DNA of 64,000 nucleotides from Desulfotignum sp. (GTDB lineage Bacteria > Desulfobacterota > Desulfobacteria > Desulfobacterales > Desulfobacteraceae). The notes under the pieces are model-generated. The model saw only the letters and a list, made by a program, of their open reading frames with translations. It ran no database searches and was not told where the DNA came from. The DNA is taken from positions 16,432-80,431 of the forward strand of contig JAGYOW010000013.1 in NCBI GenBank assembly GCA_018399285.1, written 5' to 3'. The position numbers were made by a program, and so were the translations under genes. Position 1 is the first letter of the stretch. Each line of letters opens with the position of its first letter. This document shows positions 33,865-40,884 of the stretch, one piece after another.

Positions 33865-34254
33865 ATGAAACTGCTTGTTGCCTATGATAAAAATACCTCG
33901 ACTTCCAAAGTGCTGGACAAGGCGTTGAAACGGGCCAAAGAATCCAGTGCCTATGTGTATCTGGTCAGAACCTGTGACTCGGATTTGAAAGAACGGGAGA
34001 TTCGGGAGCTGGAGCACCGGCTCAATGAAATCCGGCAGGAAGTCTTCAAGAAACACGGCATTGACAGCGAAGTCCATATTCTGATAAGGGGTCTGTCACC
34101 GGGAGAAGATATTGTCCAGTATGCCTATGAAAAGGATGTGGATGAGATCATTATTGGAATCAAAAAACGGTCCAAGGTGGAAAAGATGGTATTCGGGTCC
34201 ACGGCCCAATATGTCATTTTAGAGGCCCATTGTCCGGTATTGACCGTAAAATAA
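33865..34254 (+). CDS. Universal stress protein (UspA) family protein
   Basis: A 129-residue UspA-fold protein: MKLLVAYDKN at the N-terminus, and IIIGIKKRSKVEKMVFGSTA near the C-terminus, where ATP-binding Usps have G-2x-G-9x-G(S/T). The second glycine of that motif is missing here (GIKKRS), while the final GST is kept, so nucleotide binding is uncertain. It lies between the ETF genes and two BCCT carriers. In Halomonas, the Usp TeaD regulates an ectoine importer, and a similar regulatory role for these carriers is possible but only inferred. Part of its 3' end is duplicated at 36122-36160. Confidence 0.82.
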   Translation: MKLLVAYDKNTSTSKVLDKALKRAKESSAYVYLVRTCDSDLKEREIRELEHRLNEIRQEVFKKHGIDSEVHILIRGLSPGEDIVQYAYEKDVDEIIIGIKKRSKVEKMVFGSTAQYVILEAHCPVLTVK

Positions 34255-34276
34255 ATAACCGGTAATCAACAATTTT

Positions 34277-34370
34277 GCGGATCTTGAGGATGGTGTCGTT
34301 TGATTAACCATATAAAGAGAAGGGAGTTGTTTTTATGAAAGACAGGTTTGATACTGATTATCAAGTCGGT
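34277..34370 (+). repeat. Direct repeat, left copy (BCCT leader and first codons)
   Basis: This 94-bp segment is nearly identical to 36162-36257: same leader (GCGGATCTTGAGGATG...), same AACCATATAAAG, same ribosome binding region and the same first twelve codons MKDRFDTDYQVG. Differences are a few substitutions and two extra bases in the right copy. A second block, 34375-34442, matches 36347-36414. The repeats bracket the first BCCT gene. Confidence 0.9.
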
Positions 34371-34442
34371 GGGGGTGGAATCCGGTAGAAGCCAAAAAAG
34401 TGTTTGACTGGACCAAATCATGGACCATAGAAAATTTTGACT
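34335..34442 (+). pseudogene. Truncated, internally deleted copy of the second BCCT gene start
   Basis: An ATG with a good ribosome binding site opens MKDRFDTDYQVG exactly as in the intact BCCT gene at 36222, then an 89-bp internal stretch (36258-36346 of the intact copy) is replaced by four G residues and the frame hits TAG at 34386. The sequence then continues with DNA matching codons 43-64 of the intact gene (GTGGAATCC...GAAAATTTTGACT) and stops abruptly at 34442, where the first BCCT gene's own leader (AAGGAGG) begins. It cannot make a functional protein. Confidence 0.88.
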
Positions 34443-34463
34443 TATTTTAAGGAGGATTTAACC

Positions 34464-36032
34464 TTGGAAAATAATAATAAAAATAGTGCAAAGATGACTT
34501 TTTGGATTGCACTTGTCGTAATGATTCCATTTGTATTTTTTGGCGGTGTCACACCCGAATCATTCGGTAAAATTGCTGATGCAGTATTCACCTACATGAA
34601 GGAATCATGGGGCTGGAGTTTTATCTTTGGCGCCAGCATTTTCCTTGTCATGACTGTGTTTTTACTGCTCAGCCCTGTAGGTCAAATCAGGCTGGGAGGA
34701 GATGATGAAAAACCGGAATACTCCAATATGGCCTGGTTCGCTATGCTTTTTAGCTGCGGTATGGGTATCGGCCTGCTTTTCTGGGGTGTTTCCGAACCGA
34801 TCTGGCACTATATGTGGCCGCCTCACGGTGAAGCAAAAACCGCTGCGACAGTGCACCTGGCCATGCAGTACGCTTTCTTCCACTGGGGGTTCCATCCCTG
34901 GGCTATTTATGCGGTAGTTGCTGCTTCCCTGGCTTACTTTTCTTATCGTAAGGGATTACCGATGCTGCTGAGTTCCTGCCTTGAGCCGATCCTCGGCCGT
35001 AAGGGTATCGAGGGCCCCTGGGGGATGCTGGTGAATATAATCGGTGTTTTTGCCACCCTATTTGGCCTGGCGACTTCTCTGGGTCTTGGCGCTATGCAGA
35101 TTGGCGGCGGCCTGGAAGAGTTATTCGGCTTTACAAGTGGCCCGGGTTTGTGGATGGCCATCGTTATAATAGCCACGCTTGCAGCGATTATCTCCACAGC
35201 AACGGGTATTGACCGCGGTATTAAGTATCTCAGCCAGATCAATATTGTAGTGGCTGTGTTGTTACTGCTGCTGGTATTTATTCTCGGTCCAACAGTGTTC
35301 ATTCTTAAGCTGTTAACCCAGTCTACCGGTGATTACCTGCAGAACATTATCCAGATGTCCTTTGGTCTTGATGCGGCAGGCGCCGGCACAGAAGGCTGGT
35401 ATAATGCCTGGACCGTTTTTTACTGGGCATGGTGGATCGCCTGGGCTCCCTTTGTCGGGACTTTTATTGCCCGTGTATCACGCGGACGCACCATCCGTAA
35501 CTTTGTTGTCGGGGTTATGCTTGTCCCGGTGGCAGTAAGCATGGTCTGGTTTGCCGTCTTTGGCGGTTCTGCCCTGCACCAGACTTTTATTGAGGGTAAT
35601 GAAGCAATTATGGCAGCTGTCAATACAGACTCTGCCCTGGGTTTCTTTGCGTTACTGCAGGGATTCCCGTTATCAAACTTGCTGATTTTTGTGGCGATGT
35701 GCTCGGTTGTGATATTTTTCGTTACATCCTCCGACTCTGGAACCTATGTCAACGGCATGTTAACCTCTGGTGGTAACCCTGATCCGCCGCTGTACCTGCG
35801 GATAGTCTGGGGGTCTTTAGAGGGTGCTATCGCCGCAGTTCTGCTTTTCACAGGCGGCCTTGAAGCGCTGCAAACAGCTTCCGTTGTCGGTGGTTTCCCC
35901 TTCATGATTATCATGCTCCTGATGTTATACTGCCTGATGAAAGCCCTTTTTGCAGAATTGCGTGAAGGGACGCTGCCTTTGGAGAAGCAGCGGATCAAGG
36001 ATGCCCTGGCAGAAATTAAATCTGGCAAATAA
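34464..36032 (+). CDS. BCCT-family betaine/choline/carnitine transporter, copy 1
   Basis: A 522-residue, 12-helix transporter. Family marks are SCGMGIGLLFWGVSEP (the GMGIG pattern of Na+-coupled betaine carriers, unlike CaiT), FHWGFHPWAIY and the tryptophan box YWAWWIAWAPFVG that binds the trimethylammonium group. I chose the TTG at 34464 because AAGGAGG stands eight bases before it; an earlier TTG at 34437 lies inside the repeat. Codon choice is visibly more AT-rich and uses different synonymous codons from its neighbour copy, and it is bracketed by duplicated flanks, so it looks acquired. Substrate presumably a betaine; a compact terminator follows. Confidence 0.9.
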   Translation: MENNNKNSAKMTFWIALVVMIPFVFFGGVTPESFGKIADAVFTYMKESWGWSFIFGASIFLVMTVFLLLSPVGQIRLGGDDEKPEYSNMAWFAMLFSCGMGIGLLFWGVSEPIWHYMWPPHGEAKTAATVHLAMQYAFFHWGFHPWAIYAVVAASLAYFSYRKGLPMLLSSCLEPILGRKGIEGPWGMLVNIIGVFATLFGLATSLGLGAMQIGGGLEELFGFTSGPGLWMAIVIIATLAAIISTATGIDRGIKYLSQINIVVAVLLLLLVFILGPTVFILKLLTQSTGDYLQNIIQMSFGLDAAGAGTEGWYNAWTVFYWAWWIAWAPFVGTFIARVSRGRTIRNFVVGVMLVPVAVSMVWFAVFGGSALHQTFIEGNEAIMAAVNTDSALGFFALLQGFPLSNLLIFVAMCSVVIFFVTSSDSGTYVNGMLTSGGNPDPPLYLRIVWGSLEGAIAAVLLFTGGLEALQTASVVGGFPFMIIMLLMLYCLMKALFAELREGTLPLEKQRIKDALAEIKSGK

Positions 36033-36060
36033 TATCAGCATACAAATAAATATAGTGAGT

Positions 36061-36090
36061 AGAAGGCCGCCCTTTCGGGGGCGGTCTTCT
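36061..36090 (+). terminator. Intrinsic-type hairpin after BCCT copy 1
   Basis: AGAAGGCCGCCC and GGGCGGTCTTCT form a 12-bp stem with one G-T wobble around TTTCGG, followed by ATTTGGG. It lies 28 bases after the stop codon and belongs to the inserted segment. Confidence 0.75.
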
Positions 36091-36121
36091 ATTTGGGTGC
36101 GCCTGACTGGCGCTATCCGGG

Positions 36122-36160
36122 ATTGATATCAAAAAACGGTCCAAGGTGAAAAAGATGGTT
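36122..36160 (+). repeat. Displaced fragment of the universal-stress-protein gene
   Basis: These 39 bp repeat codons near the 3' end of the Usp gene (34153-34191) with a few substitutions. The remaining Usp 3' end and spacer (34192-34276) are missing before the sequence resumes with the leader repeat at 36162. It marks the right edge of the duplication around BCCT copy 1. Confidence 0.85.
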
Positions 36161-36161
36161 A

Positions 36162-36257
36162 GCGGATCTTGAGGATGTTGTCGTTTAATTAACCATATAA
36201 AGTGAAGAAGGAGTTGTTTTTATGAAAGACAGGTTTGATACTGATTATCAAGTCGGT
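36162..36257 (+). repeat. Direct repeat, right copy (leader of BCCT copy 2)
   Basis: The counterpart of 34277-34370. It contains the functional leader, GAAGGAG ribosome binding site and the first codons of BCCT copy 2. See the left copy for the comparison. Confidence 0.9.
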
Positions 36258-37784
36258 CAGGACAATGTGAAAAAATGGGGGATGGATGTTCACCCTGTTT
36301 TTTTTGTCGTGGCTTCCCTGGTTGTCGTTTTTATTGTGTTAACCTTGTGGAATCCGGTAGAAGCCAAAAAGGTGTTTGACGGTTCCAAATCATGGACCAT
36401 AGAAAATTTTGACTGGTTTTTCATGATTTCCGGTAATCTGTTCGTGCTTTACTGCCTGGCTCTGATTGTGCTGCCCCATGGCAAAATGCGCCTGGGCGGC
36501 CCGGATGCGAGACCTGAATTCAGCCGAATGTCCTGGTTTGCCATGCTGTTTGCCGCCGGCATGGGCATTGGTCTGTGTTTCTGGAGTGTGGCCGAACCCG
36601 TGGCCTATTTCACGGACTGGTGGGGTACGCCATTGAACACGCCGCCCAATACGCCGGAAGCGGCCCGGGCTGCCATGGGCGCCACCCTGTTTCACTGGGG
36701 AATTCATCCCTGGGCCATTTATGCGGTCACAGCCCTGGCTTTAGGGTTCTGTGCCTTTAACAAAGGGCTTCCCTTGACCATCCGTTCCACGTTTTTCCCG
36801 CTTCTGGGCGAAAAAACCTGGGGATGGCCCGGTCATATCGTGGATATCATTGCCGTCATTGCCACCATTTTCGGTCTGGCCACGTCTCTGGGGTTCGGGG
36901 CCCAGCAGGCAGCATCCGGGCTGCATTTTCTGTTCGGGTTTGAGAACACCCTGGGTCTGCAGCTGATCATCATTGCCGTGGTCACGGGTGTGGCCCTGTT
37001 TTCTGTGTACAGAGGACTTCACGGCGGTGTCAAGCTGTTGAGTAATATCAATATGGTCCTGGCGGGCATCCTGCTGGTGCTGGTGATTTTGACAGGTGCG
37101 ACACTGCATGTTTTTGCAGGCTTGTTCAAAAACACCGTTTCGTATGCCGAATGGATCATTCCTTTGAGCAACTGGATCGGCCGGCCGGATGAAAAGTTCT
37201 ACAAAGGCTGGACCGTGTTCTACTGGGCCTGGTGGATTTCCTGGGCACCGTTTGTGGGCATGTTCATCGCCCGTATTTCCAAAGGCCGTACCATCCGTGA
37301 ATTCATCACCGCCGTGTTGCTGGTGCCCACAGTGGTTACCATCGTCTGGATGACGGCATTCGGGAGTAATGCCCTGTACCAGATTCAGAACGGCATTGGT
37401 CAGCTGGCGGAAAAAGGCCTGGGGGAAGTGTCTCTGGCCATGTTCCAGATGCTGGAAAACCTGCCGCTGACAGGCATTACTTCATTTCTGGGGATCTGTC
37501 TGGTGCTGATTTTCTTTGTTACCTCATCCGACTCCGGTTCCCTGGTGGTGGATTCCATCACTGCGGGCGGCAAAATGGATGCCCCGCGGTTCCAGCGGAT
37601 GTTCTGGGCCACGCTTCAGGGCCTGATTGCCGCCTGCCTGCTGGTGGGAGGTGGTTCAGACGCTCTGGGCGCCATTCAGGCGGTGGCCGTGACCGTGGGA
37701 CTGCCGTTTACCATGATCATGATTGTCATGATGGTCAGTCTCTATCTGGGGCTAAATGATGATTACAGGAAAATGAAATACTGA
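36222..37784 (+). CDS. BCCT-family betaine/choline/carnitine transporter, copy 2
   Basis: A 520-residue, 12-helix transporter with AAGMGIGLCFWSVAEP, FHWGIHPWAIYAV and the tryptophan box YWAWWISWAPFVG, as in Na+-coupled glycine-betaine carriers. Codon use matches the surrounding genome, unlike copy 1. GAAGGAG precedes the ATG. The short C-terminus (NDDYRKMKY) lacks the long basic tail that senses osmotic stress in BetP, so it may serve catabolic uptake rather than osmoprotection; this is inference. A strong terminator follows. Confidence 0.93.
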   Translation: MKDRFDTDYQVGQDNVKKWGMDVHPVFFVVASLVVVFIVLTLWNPVEAKKVFDGSKSWTIENFDWFFMISGNLFVLYCLALIVLPHGKMRLGGPDARPEFSRMSWFAMLFAAGMGIGLCFWSVAEPVAYFTDWWGTPLNTPPNTPEAARAAMGATLFHWGIHPWAIYAVTALALGFCAFNKGLPLTIRSTFFPLLGEKTWGWPGHIVDIIAVIATIFGLATSLGFGAQQAASGLHFLFGFENTLGLQLIIIAVVTGVALFSVYRGLHGGVKLLSNINMVLAGILLVLVILTGATLHVFAGLFKNTVSYAEWIIPLSNWIGRPDEKFYKGWTVFYWAWWISWAPFVGMFIARISKGRTIREFITAVLLVPTVVTIVWMTAFGSNALYQIQNGIGQLAEKGLGEVSLAMFQMLENLPLTGITSFLGICLVLIFFVTSSDSGSLVVDSITAGGKMDAPRFQRMFWATLQGLIAACLLVGGGSDALGAIQAVAVTVGLPFTMIMIVMMVSLYLGLNDDYRKMKY

Positions 37785-37806
37785 CCGGTTTGATTTTAAA
37801 TCAATG

Positions 37807-37858
37807 AAAACAGCACAGCACCTGGTTTGCGTCTGTCAGACAGGTGCTGTGCTGTTTT
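37807..37858. terminator. Bidirectional terminator between BCCT copy 2 and the mrp operon
   Basis: AAAACAGCACAGCACCTG and its exact complement (37841-37858) form an 18-bp stem with A and T runs on the outer ends, so it works in both directions. It lies 22 bases after the BCCT stop codon and two bases beyond the mrpG stop codon on the other strand. Confidence 0.9.
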
Positions 37859-37859
37859 T

Positions 37860-38207
37860 TCAGTCAGCTTTGTGCCGGGGTGCGTGCGAGTGGTGCTGGT
37901 CCTGGGGTGTCCGCTGGTGGCGGGCGGCCTTGGCCAGAAAATGCGCACTCACCGGCGCAGTGATAAACAAGAACAATGTGATCAGCACTTCGTGAAAGCT
38001 GATACCGTTTCCCTGGAAACTGAAGAAAACAGCCGACGCGATGGCCATACTACCTACGCCTAAAGTTGTGGCTTTGGTGGGACCATGCAGCCGGTTGAAA
38101 AAATCCGTCATCCGATACAGACCGATGGAGCCGGTAAGTGCAAAAAAAGCGCCCAGAATCAGAAAAAACGATACAACACATTCAATAAAAAACATCATTG
38201 CCTCCAA
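37860..38207 (-). CDS. mrpG: Mrp Na+/H+ antiporter subunit G
   Basis: A 115-residue, three-helix subunit (MnhG/PhaG). The conserved GSIGLYRMTDFFNRLHGPTKATTLGVG segment (marks: GLYRM-DFF-RLH-P-K-TTLG) identifies it. It is part of the hetero-oligomeric Mrp antiporter, which exports Na+ in exchange for protons and shares ancestry with respiratory complex I. The start follows two bases after the mrpF stop codon. Confidence 0.92.
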   Translation of the reverse strand: MEAMMFFIECVVSFFLILGAFFALTGSIGLYRMTDFFNRLHGPTKATTLGVGSMAIASAVFFSFQGNGISFHEVLITLFLFITAPVSAHFLAKAARHQRTPQDQHHSHAPRHKAD

Positions 38208-38209
38208 AA

Positions 38210-38479
38210 TTACTCGAGAATATCGCCGCGCATGAGATATTTGCTGGTGGCCACAGTGCTTATGAACCCCATGACCGCAATCATCAGGGCCGCCTCAAAA
38301 TAGGCGGTGGTGTTGAAGTGAATTCCCAGCAGAATAAAAAGGGCCAGCGCATCGATATACATGTTGTCCAGGGCCAGAATCCGGTCTGGCAGACTCGGGC
38401 CTTTGAACAGCCGGTACAGGTTCAGCAGCTGGGCCAGGGTGATCAGGACAAATGCAATGATGACAGCCGTGTTCAGCAT
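38210..38479 (-). CDS. mrpF: Mrp Na+/H+ antiporter subunit F
   Basis: An 89-residue, three-helix subunit (MnhF/PhaF) with the family core RLFKGPSLPDRILALDNMYI, which includes the conserved GP-x-x-DR-x-x-ALD pattern. It overlaps mrpE by seven bases. Confidence 0.92.
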   Translation of the reverse strand: MLNTAVIIAFVLITLAQLLNLYRLFKGPSLPDRILALDNMYIDALALFILLGIHFNTTAYFEAALMIAVMGFISTVATSKYLMRGDILE

Positions 38480-39000
38480 GAAAAAATCTCCTTTAACGGG
38501 GCTTCATAACGGGTTTTAATCAGATGGATTTCAGTCTCCGGATCAGGTATATCAAGTCCGTGGACAATCAGACTGCGCTGATCTTTACTGACTTCAGCGG
38601 TCACGGTGCCCGGGGTCAGAGAAATGATGCTGGCCAGAAGGGTGGTTACCATCGGATCCTCAATCTCCAGCGGTACTTCGATAAATCCGGATTTCAGCTG
38701 TGACAGATCCGGTTGCAGGATCAGCTTGACCACACTGATATTGGCCACAATGATATCGGACAGAAATGTGAAAAAGAAAAACCGAAACAATCGGACCGGT
38801 CTGATGAGTTCCGGCCGTTCCGGCCAGAACCGGTTGGTGAACCAGGGGATAATGATACCGATAAGCCCGCCCAGCAGAATATGGCCCGGTGAAATGGTAT
38901 TTGTCAGAAAAAGCCAGATAATGAGCAGGACCAGGGTCAGCACGGGCTGAGGCAGCCATGGGATCCTGGGTGAGGATTTTTTTTCAGAACAAGACATCAC
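38473..39000 (-). CDS. mrpE: Mrp Na+/H+ antiporter subunit E
   Basis: A 175-residue subunit (MnhE/PhaE). Two N-terminal helices are followed by the conserved SLTPGTVTAEVSKDQRSLIVHGLD block (marks: LTPGT, L-VH-LD). It is an accessory subunit of the Mrp complex. It overlaps the second part of mrpD by four bases and mrpF by seven. Confidence 0.92.
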   Translation of the reverse strand: MMSCSEKKSSPRIPWLPQPVLTLVLLIIWLFLTNTISPGHILLGGLIGIIIPWFTNRFWPERPELIRPVRLFRFFFFTFLSDIIVANISVVKLILQPDLSQLKSGFIEVPLEIEDPMVTTLLASIISLTPGTVTAEVSKDQRSLIVHGLDIPDPETEIHLIKTRYEAPLKEIFSC

Positions 39001-39701
39001 AGACCTCCGGTTGATTCAAACAATAACGCCGCATGGTCCGGTCCCAGCACCGCAGTGATGTACGCAAACGGTTCGGTGAGCTGGGATGCAATGGTGTCGG
39101 CAAACTGGGCCATGGGGTGACCGAACAAGACAAGCAGCGGGCTGATACCCAGCAGGGCCAGGGCCGGCAAAGTATGACCATATGTGTGGCAATATATGGG
39201 ATGGCTTTTTTGTTCGGTTTTTTCGGTGGGCAGCGTTTTCCAGAAAACAATGGTACCGGCCCGGCCCAGGGCGATCAATCCCAGTGCACCGCCTGCAAGG
39301 ATGAACACCCAGATCCAGGCTCCGCCAAAAAGGGTGTGAACCGACAACAGCATCATCACCTTGGCAAAAAATCCGCTTAACGGGGGCAGACCGGCAATGG
39401 CAATGGCAGCGCCGGTGAATAAAAGCCCCAGCAGGGTCTGCTGGGACACCGGATGATCCGGAATAAGCCGGGCACCGGCATTGGGACGCTGCCGGGCAAT
39501 CATATCCGTTATCAGAAACAGAGCGGCTGTCACAAAGGTGGTATGCGGCAGATACACAATAGCAGCTGCCAGGGCTTGTGTTTGAAATGTGCTGATCACG
39601 GCCAGCAAGGTTCCCACCGACACAATCACAAAATAGGCGGTGATATGCCGCAGGTTCCGGCTAGCAACCACACCCGCCGCACCGGCTGCCAGAGTGATCA
39701 A
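38997..39701 (-). CDS. mrpD: Mrp subunit D, C-terminal part (frame-shifted gene)
   Basis: This 234-residue frame starts at a TTG that overlaps the stop codon of the N-terminal part (GCT-TGA versus TTG-ATC). Its beginning, ITLAAGAAGVVASRNLRHIT followed by AYFVIVSVGTLLA, is the mid-protein segment of NuoM/MrpD-type proton-channel subunits, not a natural N-terminus. Joined to 39698-40549 by a one-base shift, it gives an MrpD of about 517 residues, the usual length. It may be a real lesion, a sequencing error, or less likely a coupled two-part subunit. Confidence 0.85.
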   Translation of the reverse strand: MITLAAGAAGVVASRNLRHITAYFVIVSVGTLLAVISTFQTQALAAAIVYLPHTTFVTAALFLITDMIARQRPNAGARLIPDHPVSQQTLLGLLFTGAAIAIAGLPPLSGFFAKVMMLLSVHTLFGGAWIWVFILAGGALGLIALGRAGTIVFWKTLPTEKTEQKSHPIYCHTYGHTLPALALLGISPLLVLFGHPMAQFADTIASQLTEPFAYITAVLGPDHAALLFESTGGL

Positions 39702-40549
39702 GCGGCGGGCAGCAGCCAGGGAGCGAGCAGATTGGCGGCAGCCCCGGCATGGGGCCCGAATATCAGGGTATAAACCCGGAGAATGACATAAACGCCGACC
39801 TTGGTCATGATGGCAAACAGGGCTGCCACCGGTGCCCCGGTAAACCCATAGGTGTCGGGCAGCCAGAAATACAGGGGCACCAGCGCGGCTTTCAAGGCAA
39901 ATACACCGAATAAAATCAATCCGGCGGCCCGGATCAAAGCGGCATTTTCAGGGGGAACCACGGCAATCCGCACGGCCAGGTCCGCCATGTTCAACGTTCC
40001 TAAAAGGCTGTATAAAATACCCACCCCAATCAGAAAAATGCTGGAACCGATCAGGTTGAGCATGGCATAATGCATCCCGGCCCGGGTCCGGGAACCGCCA
40101 CCGCCGTGCAGCACCAGGCCATAGGAGGCTAAAAGCATGATTTCAAAAAAAACAAACAGGTTGAAGATATCTCCGGTGAGAAAGGCTCCGTTGATCCCCA
40201 TCAGCTGAAACTGGTACAGGGCATGAAAATTTTTTCCCTGGGTGTCTGTGTCCTGAACGGCATACATCAGGCAGAACAGTCCCAGAAGCGCTGTCATGAA
40301 AACCATCAGTGCGGAAAGACGGTCTGCGACCATGACAATGCCGAAGGGCGGGGCCCAGTTCCCTAAGGCATATACCTGAATCGGTCCGGAAACGCTTTGA
40401 AACAGCAGAGTGCCGGTGATCAGGACGAGAATCAGGCAACCGGCCAGAGAAACAGCCCTGTGAAAGAAATGGTACCGGTTCACCGCCAGAACAATGATTG
40501 CCCCTGTCAAGAGCGGGATCAACAGGGGGGCGACAATCAGATGATTCAT
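39698..40549 (-). CDS. mrpD: Mrp subunit D, N-terminal part (frame-shifted gene)
   Basis: A 283-residue frame: MNHLIVAPLLIPLLTGAIIV, then the antiporter core with FNLFVFFEIMLLASYGLVLHG and FALKAALVPLYFWLPDTYG, whose Lys is the conserved channel lysine. It ends LLAPWLLPAA-stop in the middle of a transmembrane helix. The natural continuation (LITLAAGAAGVVASRN) lies in the frame shifted by one. The total span 38997-40549 is 1553 bp, one short of a multiple of three. MrpD is essential to characterised Mrp antiporters, so the shift matters. Confidence 0.87.
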   Translation of the reverse strand: MNHLIVAPLLIPLLTGAIIVLAVNRYHFFHRAVSLAGCLILVLITGTLLFQSVSGPIQVYALGNWAPPFGIVMVADRLSALMVFMTALLGLFCLMYAVQDTDTQGKNFHALYQFQLMGINGAFLTGDIFNLFVFFEIMLLASYGLVLHGGGGSRTRAGMHYAMLNLIGSSIFLIGVGILYSLLGTLNMADLAVRIAVVPPENAALIRAAGLILFGVFALKAALVPLYFWLPDTYGFTGAPVAALFAIMTKVGVYVILRVYTLIFGPHAGAAANLLAPWLLPAA

Positions 40550-40884
40550 GGCAAATCCTTTTTCCGTTCACCGTCCACATGATCGGTGTCCAGTTCGCCA
40601 TGGGCACGCAATGCCAGAACAACCACAAAGGCGATCATGGCAAACCCGATGACAATGGCTGTCAGCACCAGGGCCTGGGGCAACGGATCCGCATATGCGG
40701 GCTGTGTGGAAGAGATGATGGCCGGCAGGTTGGTGTGCAGCCGTCCGGTGGAAAACAAAAAGATATTGACACCAAAGCTGAAAAGGGTCAGGCCCAGAAC
40801 AACGGGAAAAGTGCGGGCCCGTAAAATCAGATACACGCCGCAGGCAACCATGACTCCGACACAGGCGGCAACCAGTAATTCCAT
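40546..40884 (-). CDS. mrpC: Mrp Na+/H+ antiporter subunit C
   Basis: A 112-residue, three-helix NuoK-like subunit (MnhC/PhaC). GLTLFSFGVNIFLFSTGRL and the ADPLPQALVLTAIVIGFA block (marks: DPLPQALVLTAIVI) are diagnostic. It overlaps mrpA by one base and mrpD by four. Confidence 0.93.
   Translation of the reverse strand: MELLVAACVGVMVACGVYLILRARTFPVVLGLTLFSFGVNIFLFSTGRLHTNLPAIISSTQPAYADPLPQALVLTAIVIGFAMIAFVVVLALRAHGELDTDHVDGERKKDLP

Noticed and set aside
39690..39705. Programmed ribosomal frameshift in mrpD
   Set aside because: No slippery heptamer or downstream pseudoknot was recognised, and the gene is not known to use recoding; kept only as a remote possibility.
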